Notes under the pieces: generated by a model
What the model was told of the DNA's origin: nothing
Seen by the model: the letters and a program-made list of their open reading frames with translations, nothing else
Databases searched by the model: none
Translations under genes and position numbers: made by a program
Assembly: GCF_015477765.1 (NCBI RefSeq)
Contig: NZ_JADLQQ010000016.1
Location: 1 to 64,000, forward strand
DNA: 64,000 nucleotides
Reading direction: 5' to 3'
From: Nocardia transvalensis
Lineage (GTDB): Bacteria; Actinomycetota; Actinomycetes; Mycobacteriales; Mycobacteriaceae
Shown: positions 8,648-17,018 of the stretch, piece after piece
Numbering within the stretch: position 1 is the first letter of the stretch
Layout of the letters: the number at the start of each line of letters is the position of its first letter

Positions 8648-9729
8648 CAGCGACCACCCTTCCCGTGGCAACGCGGCGCGGGATTGGTGTAGAGGGGCTG
8701 GTTCACCGTCGGCAGGTCGGACGCGACATTCAGCTGCGGCGTCTGCTGCGGATCACCCGGTCCGGCGACGATATCGATACCGCACAGATAGAACTGGAAC
8801 CAGGAGCCGTAGCTGGCCGCCCGGCCCAACTTCTCCAACTTGATCGGCAGATTCGTCAGCGCCTCGTTGACCTCGTCCGAACGCGAATTCAATTCGCCGG
8901 TCAGCTGATTCAGACCCGCGATGGACCCCTGCAGGGTCGGCCGGGTGGGGACCAGCAGGTCCGAGGTTGCCGAGGCCAGATTGCCCAGCGACTGTACCGC
9001 CGAGCCGATGGTGCCGCGCTCGGCGTTCAGGCCGCTGACCAGCGCCTCGGTATTGACGATCAGATCGTTGAGCTGCCCATCGCGCGAATTGACCGCATCC
9101 AGGATGGCATTCAGATTCTTCACGATCTCACCGATCACCGCGTCCTTGTCGGCAATCTTGTTCGTCAGGCTCGCGGTATTGGCGACGAGGTCCCTGATCG
9201 TGCCGGACTCGCCCTGGAACACCTGAATGATCTCGTAGGACAGCTTGTTGACGTCGTCGGCGCTCAATGTCTGGAACAGCGGACGGAAGCCGTTGAACAG
9301 CGTGGTGAGATTCAGCGCGGGCCGGGTGCGATCCAAGGGGATCGTGGCGCCCGGGTTCAGCTTTCGGCCCTGCTGACCGGTGCCCTGCTCCAGCGCGATA
9401 TAGCGCTGGCCCACCAGGTTGCGGTAGCGGATGGTGGCGGTGGTCGAGGCCGGTAGCCAGTCGCGGTCGTTGAGCTGGAAGGTCACCTCCGCCTGGTTGC
9501 GGTCGACGACGGCCACCTTGGTCACCTTGCCCACCCGCACACCGGCGATGCGGATCTCATCGCCCGGATTCAGCGACGTCACATCGGAGAACCGGGCCTT
9601 GAAGGAACTCCCCCCGCCGGTGTAATTGGCGATGGTCAGCCCCAGCATCGCGGTCGCGAGCAGCGTCACCACGACGAAGATCAGCAGTTTGGTCAGCGGC
9701 CCACCCAGGCCGCGCAGTCGCCCGTTCAT
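8647..9729 (-). CDS. mceB: Mce family protein MceB
   Basis: Second MCE-domain subunit, 360 residues. N-terminal transmembrane helix (LLIFVVVTLLATAMLGLTIA), MCE domain (GDEIRIAGVRVGKVTKV at about 56-72), helical region, and a C-terminal segment with YLCGIDI and a terminal CHGKGGR. The two cysteines (in YLCG and RCHG) could form a disulfide outside the membrane; this is inference. ATGA overlap with mceA, TGATG overlap with mceC. Confidence 0.93.
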   Translation of the reverse strand: MNGRLRGLGGPLTKLLIFVVVTLLATAMLGLTIANYTGGGSSFKARFSDVTSLNPGDEIRIAGVRVGKVTKVAVVDRNQAEVTFQLNDRDWLPASTTATIRYRNLVGQRYIALEQGTGQQGRKLNPGATIPLDRTRPALNLTTLFNGFRPLFQTLSADDVNKLSYEIIQVFQGESGTIRDLVANTASLTNKIADKDAVIGEIVKNLNAILDAVNSRDGQLNDLIVNTEALVSGLNAERGTIGSAVQSLGNLASATSDLLVPTRPTLQGSIAGLNQLTGELNSRSDEVNEALTNLPIKLEKLGRAASYGSWFQFYLCGIDIVAGPGDPQQTPQLNVASDLPTVNQPLYTNPAPRCHGKGGR

Positions 9730-11072
9730 CGCACACTCACCTCACTTCCGCGCAGTGCCGGCGCCGCGATCCGGCTGATCCAGCCCGGCACCTTGTCCGG
9801 TGACTCACCGCTGGCCGCACCCAGCACCGCGCCGACGGCGCGCTGTTCGGCCGGCGAGCCTGCGAGCGTCGGGGTATCGGCACCGTAGACCGAGAACTGG
9901 GCCCGCGGCAGTTCGCCGAGGGTCTGATCGCCGGGGTTCCGGCTGGGCACCGGGTAGGAGCCGTCGTTGAAGGCGCCTCCCGGGTAATCGCCGGGGTCCA
10001 CGCCCGGCGGCAGTTCGTGGAAACACTGCGGTCCCCGGGTGTCGCGCCAGCGCGGCTCGTCCTGGTTGGGCAGATAGCGGCCACGAGTGTTGGTCTGCTG
10101 AATCGTCACACGCGAACCGGGCAGATCGGTGTCCTTGCCGAAGATCTTGTCGATACGCGGCTTGATCGCGGCGAAGTTCTGCAGCGCACAGGCGTAGCTG
10201 GGCGAGTAGGTGGCCAGCAGTTCCAGCGCCTCCCGCGAATCGGCGGCCACATCGATGATGTTGTCGTGGTTGGCCACCAGGAAATCGGCGGTCCGTGAAG
10301 AGCTCGGTGTCAGCACCGAATACAGGGTGTCGATCTGCGACCGCTTCTGCACAATCGTGGCGTTGGTGGTGCGCAGATTGTCGAAGGCGTCGACCAACTG
10401 CGGCAGCGCATCGGAGTAAGTGTCGGCGACCTGCGCGAAACTACGCAGATCTTCTTGCAACGTGGGCATGACATCGTTGATGTCCCGGAAGATCCGATCG
10501 AGCCGGTGGATGGTGTTGCCCAGCTCCTCGCCCTGGCCCCCGAGCGCCTGCGACAGCGCACCCAGGGTGGAGGCCAGGTACTGCGGCGGAATCGCCTGCA
10601 GCAGCGGCATCACACTGTCCAGCAGCTGGCTGACCTCGACCGCATTGCCGCTGGCGTCCTGATGCAGCGTCATCCCGGCCTTCAGATATTGGCCGCTGGG
10701 CTGCTGGGGCCACACCAGATCGACGTAGCGCTCACCGAACAGCGTCTTGGGCAACAGGCGCGCGGTGACATTGGACGGGATCTCATCGGCCTTGTCCGGC
10801 GAGATGGCCAGGTGCAGTGTCACCTTGCCGCCCGCGGATTCGCTGGACCGCACCTCGCCGACGGTCACACCGCGCACCTTCACATCGGCCTTGCGGGTCA
10901 ACGCATTTCCGACGGAGTCGGTGATCAGATCGACCTTGACCACCTTGACCCACACCTTGTTGTAGGCCGCGATCGTGGTCGACAGGAACAGCGCCAAGAC
11001 GACGAAGAACAGCACACCGAGGGTCCGCTTACGCAGCTTCTCGGTCGATCTCCATACCTGCACCCCGTTCAT
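9726..11072 (-). CDS. mceA: Mce family protein MceA
   Basis: First MCE-domain subunit, 448 residues from MNGVQVWRSTEKLRKRTLG. Transmembrane helix (LGVLFFVVLALFLSTTIAA), MCE domain (KADVKVRGVTVGEVRSS at about 57-73), then the long helical MceA region with SPSYACALQNFAAIKPR near residue 295 and a Pro/Gly-rich tail. The ATG at 11072 overlaps the yrbEB stop as ATGA. In known Mce systems such subunits bind and route lipids (sterols, fatty acids or mycolates depending on the operon); the substrate cannot be read from this sequence. Confidence 0.93.
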   Translation of the reverse strand: MNGVQVWRSTEKLRKRTLGVLFFVVLALFLSTTIAAYNKVWVKVVKVDLITDSVGNALTRKADVKVRGVTVGEVRSSESAGGKVTLHLAISPDKADEIPSNVTARLLPKTLFGERYVDLVWPQQPSGQYLKAGMTLHQDASGNAVEVSQLLDSVMPLLQAIPPQYLASTLGALSQALGGQGEELGNTIHRLDRIFRDINDVMPTLQEDLRSFAQVADTYSDALPQLVDAFDNLRTTNATIVQKRSQIDTLYSVLTPSSSRTADFLVANHDNIIDVAADSREALELLATYSPSYACALQNFAAIKPRIDKIFGKDTDLPGSRVTIQQTNTRGRYLPNQDEPRWRDTRGPQCFHELPPGVDPGDYPGGAFNDGSYPVPSRNPGDQTLGELPRAQFSVYGADTPTLAGSPAEQRAVGAVLGAASGESPDKVPGWISRIAAPALRGSEVSVR

Positions 11073-11923
11073 CCGGCCACCCTGACTGTCGTCGTCGTGC
11101 CCCAAATGGCAAGGCTGAGGAAGAAATCGAGGATGTTGATCAGAACGATCGAAGCACGCACCGCCCGGCCCACGGCCACGCCGACCCCGGCGGGACCGCC
11201 CGTGGCGGTGTATCCGTAATAGCAGTGGATCAAGATGATCACAAATGCGAAGACGAGCACCTTGAGGAACGAATAGAGCACGTCCTCGGGTGGCAGGAAC
11301 AGACTGAAATAGTGGTCGTAGGAGCCGGTCGACTGTCCGTTGAACCACACACTGATCTGCCGGGATGCCAGGAAGGTGCCCAGCAGGCCCACGATGTAGA
11401 GCGGGATCACCGCCACGAAGCCCGCGATCACGCGGGTGGTCACCAGGAACGGCACGCCGGGCACCGCCATCACCTCGAGCGCGTCGATCTCCTCCGAGAT
11501 CCGCATCGCGCCCAGCTGCGCGGTGAAACCACAGCCGACCGTCGCCGACAACGCCAGCGCAGCCACCAGCGGCGCCAGCTCACGAGTGTTGATGTACCCG
11601 GTCAGGAAGCCGGTGAGCACCGAGGAACCCAGCGCGTCGAGGGCCTTGAAACCCTGCAGGCCGACGACCACACCGACCGAGGCCGACATCATCACGACCA
11701 CGCCGATCGTGCCGCCGATCACCGCCAGCGCACCCGAGCCGAAGGTCACCTCGGCCAGCAGCCGCATGACCTCCTTGCGGAAGTGCACGATCGTGCGGGG
11801 AATCCAGGCGATCGCCTTGGAGTAGAACGACATCTGATCGCCGGCGCGATCGATGACGTTCACGGGCGCGCGCAGGGCATTGCCGAGGCGGCGCAGGGCG
11901 GGAGAACGCTGTGCGACAACCAT
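11069..11923 (-). CDS. yrbEB: MlaE/YrbE family ABC permease, YrbEB
   Basis: Integral-membrane permease of the Mce importer, 284 residues, five or six hydrophobic segments. The MlaE-family signature is clear: GAMRISEEIDALEVMAVPG around residues 139-157, the EQ-type loop that contacts the ATPase. Pairs with YrbEA immediately upstream (2-nt gap) to form the heterodimeric permease core energised by Mkl. Start ATG at 11923, stop overlapping mceA. Confidence 0.93.
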   Translation of the reverse strand: MVVAQRSPALRRLGNALRAPVNVIDRAGDQMSFYSKAIAWIPRTIVHFRKEVMRLLAEVTFGSGALAVIGGTIGVVVMMSASVGVVVGLQGFKALDALGSSVLTGFLTGYINTRELAPLVAALALSATVGCGFTAQLGAMRISEEIDALEVMAVPGVPFLVTTRVIAGFVAVIPLYIVGLLGTFLASRQISVWFNGQSTGSYDHYFSLFLPPEDVLYSFLKVLVFAFVIILIHCYYGYTATGGPAGVGVAVGRAVRASIVLINILDFFLSLAIWGTTTTVRVAG

Positions 11924-11925
11924 GC

Positions 11926-12720
11926 TCAGGATCCCTTGGCCGGAACGACCTGCAGGTACACCAACGTCAGCACGAGGTTGACGAAGAAGAGCACCAGGAA
12001 GGTGATCACCACGGACTGGTTCACCGCGTCACCCACTCCTTTCGGGCCCCCCTTCGGATGCAGACCCTTGTACGCGGCGATCACACCCGCGAGCAGGCCG
12101 AAGATGGCCGCCTTGATCTCACCGATCCACAGGTCGGGCAGCTGGGCCAGGGCCGAGAACGAGGCCAGGTAGGCGCCCGGGGTACCGCCCTGCAGCAGCA
12201 CGTTGAAGCCGTAGCCGCCACAGATGCCGACCACCGCCACCAGCCCGTTGAGCAGCAGCGCGACCAGCATCATGCCCAGCACGCGCGGCACCACCAGCCG
12301 CTGCACCGGGTCGATGCCCAGCACCTCCATCGCGTCGATCTCCTCGCGGATGGTGCGCGAGCCCAGATCCGCGGCGACCGCCGATCCGGCCGCGCCGGCG
12401 ATGATGAGCGCGGTGACGATGGGAGCAGCCTGCTGGACGGTAGCCAGCACGCTGGTAGCGCCGGTGAAAGCCTCGGCGCCCAACTGCTTGATCAGTGAAC
12501 CGGTCTGCAACGCCACCACGGCGCCGAACGGGATTGCCACCAGCGACGCGGGAAGAATCGAAACACTCGCAATGAACCACGACTGCTCGATGAACTCACG
12601 CCACTGGAAAGGTCGGCGGAATGTCTTACGCGCTACGTCGAGTAATAGCGCGAAGATATTGCCGGCCTGTGCAAAACCCGACTCGACCGGGGTGCGCAGC
12701 CGTGCCAGGGTTTGATTCAC
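11926..12720 (-). CDS. yrbEA: MlaE/YrbE family ABC permease, YrbEA
   Basis: Permease partner of YrbEB, 264 residues starting with GTG (MNQTLARLRTPVESGF). Carries the same coupling motif (TIREEIDAMEVLGIDP) and about five transmembrane segments. The start lies only 11 nt after the mkl stop; the intervening CATCCTCGACC contains no strong Shine-Dalgarno, so expression probably relies on coupling to mkl. First gene of the yrbE-mce block, which is normally the operon head. Confidence 0.93.
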   Translation of the reverse strand: MNQTLARLRTPVESGFAQAGNIFALLLDVARKTFRRPFQWREFIEQSWFIASVSILPASLVAIPFGAVVALQTGSLIKQLGAEAFTGATSVLATVQQAAPIVTALIIAGAAGSAVAADLGSRTIREEIDAMEVLGIDPVQRLVVPRVLGMMLVALLLNGLVAVVGICGGYGFNVLLQGGTPGAYLASFSALAQLPDLWIGEIKAAIFGLLAGVIAAYKGLHPKGGPKGVGDAVNQSVVITFLVLFFVNLVLTLVYLQVVPAKGS

Positions 12721-12731
12721 GGTCGAGGATG

Positions 12732-13808
12732 TTACCCGTTAGTTGTGTTGTGTCGCACGGTGGTGTCGTACGCGCCGCCCTGGTATTCCGGAGCATTGCC
12801 GGTATAGGCGGGCAGAACTTGTGTATCGCCGTTCTGCTCCATGGATTCTCGGATCGCCACCTGCGCCGCGTGCGGCAGTGTGTGCATGATCTCGAGGACC
12901 CGGCTGCGACGGCGTTCCACCGCCTGGCGCACCGGCATGCCGGGGGTGGCCTTCATCTGCGGAATGATGCCCTCGACCTCGTCGGTGCCGTTGTCGTAGT
13001 GGCCGGCGTCGGCGAGCGCCTGCTCGCGCGCCATCTGGGCCTCGTCCTTCTCCTCCGACATGCCGATCGGGCCGACCATGCGGCCGTTGAGGAACTGTTT
13101 GACCACCGGCTCCTCCGAGGTCAGCAGCACCTCGCGCGGACCGAACATGACCAGCTGGCGGCGGAACAGCATGCCGATGTTGTCGGGCACGGTCCGGGCC
13201 AGGTTGATGTTGTGGGTCACGATCAGGATCGTGGCGTCGATCTGGGCGTTGATGTCGATCAGCAGCTGCGACAGGTAGGTGGTGCGGACCGGGTCCAGAC
13301 CCGAGTCCGGCTCGTCGACGAGGATGATCTGCGGGTCCAGCACCAGCGCGCGGGCCAGACCGGCACGCTTGCGCATACCGCCGGAGATCTCGCCGGGCAG
13401 CTTGTTCTCCGCGCCGAGCAGACCGGTCAGCTCGAGCTTCTCCATGACGATCTTCTTGATCTCGGATTCGCTCTTCTTGGTGTGCTCGCGCAGCGGGAAG
13501 GCCACGTTGTCGAACAAATTCATCGAACCGAACAGCGCGCCGTCCTGGAACAGCACGCCGAACAGCTTGCGGATCTCGTAGAGCTCCTTGTTCGAGCAGG
13601 TGGTGATGTCGGTGCCGTCGACGAAGATGCTGCCGCGCTCGGGGCGCAGCAGGCCGATCAGCGACTTCAGGAAGACGGACTTACCGGTACCGGACGGGCC
13701 GAGCAGAGCGCTGACTTCCCCCGGAGGCAGGGTCAGGGTGACATCCTGCCAAATTCGCTGCGAACCGAAAGACTTCGTGACAGCTTCGGTCCTGACCTCG
13801 ACGCCCAC
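12732..13808 (-). CDS. mkl: ABC transporter ATPase energising Mce importers (Mkl/MceG)
   Basis: ATPase subunit of the Mce lipid transporter, 358 residues from GTG 13808 (MGVEVRTEAVTKSFG). This start is chosen because GGAGG lies 5 nt upstream; an in-frame ATG-like extension to 13901 has no support and is not conserved in spirit with mycobacterial Mkl. Walker A GPSGTGKS at 37-44, signature ISGGMRKRAGLARAL, Walker B IILVDEPDSGLDP, and the long Mkl-specific C-terminal extension after GPIGMSEEKDE. In mycobacteria Mkl serves several mce operons; here it directly heads one. Confidence 0.95.
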   Translation of the reverse strand: MGVEVRTEAVTKSFGSQRIWQDVTLTLPPGEVSALLGPSGTGKSVFLKSLIGLLRPERGSIFVDGTDITTCSNKELYEIRKLFGVLFQDGALFGSMNLFDNVAFPLREHTKKSESEIKKIVMEKLELTGLLGAENKLPGEISGGMRKRAGLARALVLDPQIILVDEPDSGLDPVRTTYLSQLLIDINAQIDATILIVTHNINLARTVPDNIGMLFRRQLVMFGPREVLLTSEEPVVKQFLNGRMVGPIGMSEEKDEAQMAREQALADAGHYDNGTDEVEGIIPQMKATPGMPVRQAVERRRSRVLEIMHTLPHAAQVAIRESMEQNGDTQVLPAYTGNAPEYQGGAYDTTVRHNTTNG

Positions 13809-13872
13809 GCCAACCTCCACAATTTCTTCGACGAGCGCCCAGGGGGCCGCGTCACTGCATATTTCAGCGCCG

Positions 13873-13888
13873 GTGTGACGCGTCACAC
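13873..13888. promoter_or_regulatory. Perfect 16-bp palindrome upstream of mkl-mce
   Basis: GTGTGACGCGTCACAC is a perfect inverted repeat, 65 bp upstream of the mkl GTG and in the only sizeable gap before the operon. It resembles a TGTGA/TCACA site but with a 4-bp rather than 6-bp centre, so a classical CRP site is not clearly indicated. A repressor or activator site for the mce operon is plausible; the binding protein is unknown. Confidence 0.45.
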
Positions 13889-13981
13889 TGGGTGCGGCCA
13901 CTGTAGCGCATGCCGCTGGCGCAGCACACCCTACCTGACTCGTCGGTAGAAAACTCGGTATGCGATCCTGCGCGCAAACAC

Positions 13982-14016
13982 GAAAAAGGGCGGCCCCCGC
14001 GGGGACCGCCCTTTTC
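13982..14016 (-). terminator. Terminator after rplJ-rplL
   Basis: On the minus strand, 20 nt after the rplL stop, AAAAGGGCGGTCCCC pairs with GGGGGCCGCCCTTTTT around a short CG-rich loop, and ends in a T-tract. A classical intrinsic terminator separating ribosomal genes from mkl-mce. Confidence 0.85.
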
Positions 14017-14036
14017 GAGCAGATTTTTACTGCAAA

Positions 14037-14423
14037 TTACTTCACGGAGACCTTGGCGCCGGCCTCTTCCAGCTTGACCTTGGCGGCGTCGGCGGCGTCC
14101 TTGGCGACCTTCTCCAGGATCGGCTTCGGGGCACCCTCGACCAGGTCCTTGGCCTCCTTCAGGCCCAGGCCGGACACGATCTCGCGGACGACCTTGATGA
14201 CCTGGATCTTCTTGTCGCCGGCACCCTCGAGGATGACGTCGAACTCGTCCTGCTCCTCGGCGGCCTCGGCCGGGGCGGCACCGGCGGCGCCACCGACAGC
14301 GGCGACGGCGACCGGAGCGGCGGCGGTGACCTCGAACTTCTCCTCGAACTTCTTCACGAAGTCCGACAGCTCGAGCAGGGTCATGTTGCCGATGGTCTCG
14401 AGCAGCTCGTCAACGTTGGCCAT
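14037..14423 (-). CDS. rplL: 50S ribosomal protein L7/L12
   Basis: Flexible stalk protein of the large ribosomal subunit that recruits translation factors, 128 residues, usual length. N-terminal dimerisation helices (MANVDELLETIGNMTLLELS), an Ala-rich hinge (about 40-60), and the conserved C-terminal globular domain (EFDVILEGAGDKKIQVIKVV; LGLKEAKDLVEGAPKPI). It lies 62 nt after rplJ with GAAAGGAAACACA before the ATG and is followed by a strong terminator. Confidence 0.98.
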   Translation of the reverse strand: MANVDELLETIGNMTLLELSDFVKKFEEKFEVTAAAPVAVAAVGGAAGAAPAEAAEEQDEFDVILEGAGDKKIQVIKVVREIVSGLGLKEAKDLVEGAPKPILEKVAKDAADAAKVKLEEAGAKVSVK

Positions 14424-14485
14424 TGTGTTTCCTTTCGATATGAGGCTTCATCCCGCGGGGACGGGAAAAGTATTGGTATTTCGAC

Positions 14486-15034
14486 TTATTCGGCGTCCGC
14501 GGCAGGAGCGGCCTCGCCGCCCTCGCGCTTCTTGTCTTCCAGCGCGGCGAACAGGCGAGCGACCTGGCCGGCGGGCGCGGCGAACAGCCCGGCCGCCTTG
14601 TACAGGTTGCCCTTCATGGCGCCGGCCAGCTTGGCCAGCAGCACCTCGCGGGACTCCAGGTCGGCGATCCGCTCGACCTCGGACACGGACAGCGGAGCGC
14701 CGTCCATGTAGCCGCCCTTGATGATCAGGGCCTTGTTGTCCTTGGCGAAGGTCTTGAGCGCCTTCGCGGCGTCGACCGGCTCACCGGTGATGAAGGTGAT
14801 CGCGGTCGGACCGACGAACAAGTCATCCAGGCCTTCCACGCCCGCCTCGGCGGCGGCGCGCTTGACCAGGGTGTTCTTGGCGACGGAGTAGGTGGCGTTC
14901 TCGCCCAGGGCACGGCGCAGCTCGGTGAGCTTGCCGACCGACAGGCCACGGTATTCCGTGATCACGGTGGCGGTGGAGCCCTTGAACTGCTCGGCGATCT
15001 CCTCGACCGCGTCGACCTTCCAGGTCTTTGCCAT
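14486..15034 (-). CDS. rplJ: 50S ribosomal protein L10
   Basis: Stalk base protein, 182 residues from MAKTWKVDAVEEIAEQFKG. Start chosen by GAGGAGG 6 nt upstream of ATG 15034; the longer open frame upstream is leader. Conserved ITEYRGLSVGKLTELRRAL and TLVKRAAAEAG are visible; the C-terminal helix that carries L7/L12 dimers follows. A leader of about 270 nt and promoter precede it, fitting the usual autoregulation of rplJL by L10. Confidence 0.97.
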   Translation of the reverse strand: MAKTWKVDAVEEIAEQFKGSTATVITEYRGLSVGKLTELRRALGENATYSVAKNTLVKRAAAEAGVEGLDDLFVGPTAITFITGEPVDAAKALKTFAKDNKALIIKGGYMDGAPLSVSEVERIADLESREVLLAKLAGAMKGNLYKAAGLFAAPAGQVARLFAALEDKKREGGEAAPAADAE

Positions 15035-15305
15035 ACTTCGCCTCCTCTCTGGATGGGTCGGTGTGTGTACATCCCGTCCACTACCGACCCGCAGGAGGGG
15101 CCCGGCGACAAAGCAAACGCCCCGGACGCAGGTCGTCCCGGGGCGCACAAGAAAATTCGCGCGAGTGATCTCGCACAGTTTTCCCGACCTCGGCTCTCCC
15201 TGCGTGGGCCGCCGGCAATATCGCCGGACCTTCGACTGCCTCGCGGCAGCGACCAACGGTCTTCGGTAGAACGATGGGGGTGATCGCCGAACTGGCCGAC
15301 GACCG
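15035..15305 (-). ncRNA. Putative L10 leader (autoregulatory 5' UTR of rplJ)
   Basis: The transcript predicted from the promoter at 15312-15340 has a leader of about 270 nt before rplJ with no gene in it. It contains a strong hairpin, CGCCCCGG (15138-15145) with CCGGGGCG (15118-15125) around a 12-nt loop, and further G/C-rich pairing close to the ribosome site. L10 leaders that bind the L10-L12 complex are established at this position in many bacteria; I cannot confirm the kink-turn motif by eye. Confidence 0.5.
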
Positions 15306-15311
15306 TTGTTC

Positions 15312-15340
15312 AGGATAGCGGACCATCGCCCATCTACCAA
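15312..15340 (-). promoter_or_regulatory. Candidate rplJ-rplL promoter
   Basis: Minus strand: -35 TTGGTA (15335-15340), 17-nt spacer, -10 TATCCT (15312-15317). Predicted start near 15305. The spacing is ideal and it is the best match between the repeat array and rplJ. Confidence 0.55.
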
Positions 15341-15528
15341 AACGGGGCCCTGCGGCTTCGCCACAGGGAATGAGGAGAGCACGACCGCAGGAACAAAAGG
15401 AGGGGCACGGCAGCAGGAACAAGAGAAGCGCACCCTCGGGTCTTCCCGGGAACGTCCCTCCGTTCTCGGCCCGCCTCTTCTTCGAGAACGTCCTCCCCTC
15501 CCCCGGGCGCGCGCTTCCTATTTCCTGA
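15341..15528. other. Non-coding stretch upstream of the rplJ promoter
   Basis: No credible gene. It contains a hairpin (CCCTG-GGC/GCC-CAGGG around 15347-15368), a GTTCTCG/CGAGAAC inverted repeat around 15461-15490, and purine-rich segments with GCAGGAACAA twice. It lies between the repeat array and the promoter and is oriented upstream of rplJ. Confidence 0.4.
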
Positions 15529-15715
15529 TTTCCTGAACGCGGCCCCTCACTTCTCGGACGCGGCGGCTGTCTCATTTCCCGAACGCGGCGGCTGTCTCAT
15601 TTCCCGGACACGGTGGCTGTCTCATTTCCCGGACGCGGCTCCCTCAGTCTCCGGACGCGGCTCCCTCAGTCCCCGGACGCGGCTCCCTCAGTCCCCGGAC
15701 GCGGCGACTCCCTTA
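15529..15715. repeat. Imperfect tandem repeat, eight copies of 22-25 bp
   Basis: Eight adjacent units share a core CGGACGCGGC and start with a pyrimidine-rich TTTCCC or TCCC. Copies begin at about 15529, 15551, 15575, 15600, 15625, 15648, 15670 and 15692. The first group ends in GGCTGTCTCA, the later group in TCCCTCAG, so the array has two sub-families. It is intergenic, between the rplA terminator and the rplJ promoter. No spacers separate the units, so it is not a CRISPR array. Function unknown. Confidence 0.85.
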
Positions 15716-15717
15716 TT

Positions 15718-15740
15718 CCCGGCGCGCTTTTTGCGCCGGG
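15718..15740. terminator. Short perfect hairpin with a GCTTTTT loop
   Basis: CCCGGCGC (15718-15725) pairs with GCGCCGGG (15733-15740) around GCTTTTT. It follows the rplK-rplA terminator on the minus strand. It may be a divergent member of the hairpin family seen at 25855, 25958 and 42906 (same CCCGGC/GCCGGG stem, GCTTTT in the loop). Confidence 0.5.
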
Positions 15741-15755
15741 ACCCTACGAAACACG

Positions 15756-15787
15756 AAGGGCCGGTACGAAATTCGTACCGGCCCTTT
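15756..15787 (-). terminator. Terminator after rplK-rplA
   Basis: AAGGGCCGGTACGAA pairs perfectly with its inverted repeat around a single A, ending in a short T-run on the minus strand, 12 nt past the rplA stop. As a near-perfect palindrome it should form a very stable stem. Confidence 0.8.
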
Positions 15788-15799
15788 GCGGACTACTTG

Positions 15800-16513
15800 C
15801 TACGCGTCCTCTTCGGTGAGGTTGCGGGTGCGGTTCGGGTCCACCGGGATGCCCGGGCCGGTGTTCGTCGAAATCGTCACCTTCTTGACGTAGCGGCCCT
15901 TCGCGGTCGAGGGCTTGAGGCGCAGGATCTCGTCCAGGGCGGCGCCGTAGTTCTCCACCAGCTTCTTGTCCTCGAAGGAGGCCTTGCCGATCACGAAGTG
16001 CAGGTTGGCCTGCTTGTCGACGCGGAAGTTGATCTTGCCGCCCTTGATGTCGTTGACGGCCTTGGTCACATCGGTGGTGACCGTGCCCGTCTTCGGGTTC
16101 GGCATCAGGCCGCGGGGGCCCAGCACGCGCGCGATGCGGCCGACCTTGGCCATCTGGTCCGGGGTGGCGATCGCGGCGTCGAAATCGAGCCAGCCGCCCT
16201 GGATGCGCTCGATCAGGTCCTCGGCGCCCACGGCGTCCGCACCGGCGGCCTCGGCCTCGGCGGCCTTCTCACCGGCGGCGAACACGATGACGCGGGCGGT
16301 CTTACCGGTGCCGTGCGGCAGGTTCACGGTGCCGCGGACCATCTGATCGGCCTTGCGGGGGTCGACACCCAGGCGAACGGCGACCTCGACGGTCGCGTCG
16401 GTCTTCTTGGTGGAGGTCTCCTTCGCCAGCCGCGCGGCGGTCAGCGGGGAGTACAGCTGAGAGCGGTCGACCTTGGCGGCCGCCTCGAGATAAGCCTTGC
16501 TTCGTTTTGCCAT
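15800..16513 (-). CDS. rplA: 50S ribosomal protein L1
   Basis: Large-subunit protein of the L1 stalk, 237 residues, typical bacterial length. Conserved blocks: VRLGVDPRKADQMVRGTVNL near residues 46-66, GPRGLMPNPKTGTVT near 130-145, and the C-terminal VTISTNTGPGIPVD. GACAGAGAAAC precedes the ATG. Transcribed after rplK with a 70-nt gap and closed by a strong terminator. Confidence 0.98.
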   Translation of the reverse strand: MAKRSKAYLEAAAKVDRSQLYSPLTAARLAKETSTKKTDATVEVAVRLGVDPRKADQMVRGTVNLPHGTGKTARVIVFAAGEKAAEAEAAGADAVGAEDLIERIQGGWLDFDAAIATPDQMAKVGRIARVLGPRGLMPNPKTGTVTTDVTKAVNDIKGGKINFRVDKQANLHFVIGKASFEDKKLVENYGAALDEILRLKPSTAKGRYVKKVTISTNTGPGIPVDPNRTRNLTEEDA

Positions 16514-16583
16514 GTTTCTCTGTCCTTGTCTGAGTCAGATGTGGTGCGGGACTGGCCGTCCCTCCCACGAAGGGTCGAAACCC

Positions 16584-17018
16584 TTACTCGGCGACGGTGA
16601 TACCCATCGAGCGAGCGGTGCCCGCGATGATCTTCGCCGCGGCGTCGATGTCGTTGGCGTTCAGGTCTTCCTGCTTGGTCTTGGCGATCTCGCGGATCTG
16701 ATCCATGGTGACCTGGGCGACCTTGTTGCGGTGCGGCTCGGCCGAACCCTTCTGCACACCGGCGGCCTTGAGCAGCAGCTTGGCGGCGGGCGGAGTCTTC
16801 AGCTTGAAGTCGAACGAGCGGTCTTCGTAGACCGTGATCTCGACCGGGATGACGTTGCCACGCTGCGACTCGGTCGCGGCGTTGTACGCCTTGCAGAACT
16901 CCATGATGTTGACGCCGTGCTGACCCAGCGCGGGACCCACCGGCGGGGCGGGGTTCGCCTGGCCGGCCTGGATCTGGAGCTTGATGAGCCCAGCGACCTT
17001 CTTCTTCTTGGGGGGCAT
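16584..17018 (-). CDS. rplK: 50S ribosomal protein L11
   Basis: GTPase-centre protein that binds 23S rRNA near the thiostrepton site, 144 residues. The N-terminus MPPKKKKVAGLIKLQIQAG and the proline-rich APPVGPALGQHGVNI (about 26-40) are hallmark L11 sequences, and DIDAAAKIIAGTARSMGI the C-terminal RNA-binding part. Separated from nusG upstream by a terminator, so it probably has its own promoter in 17020-17140. Confidence 0.98.
   Translation of the reverse strand: MPPKKKKVAGLIKLQIQAGQANPAPPVGPALGQHGVNIMEFCKAYNAATESQRGNVIPVEITVYEDRSFDFKLKTPPAAKLLLKAAGVQKGSAEPHRNKVAQVTMDQIREIAKTKQEDLNANDIDAAAKIIAGTARSMGITVAE

Noticed and set aside
15529..15715. Possible CRISPR array
   Set aside because: The repeat units are directly adjacent with no unique spacers and no cas genes are near.
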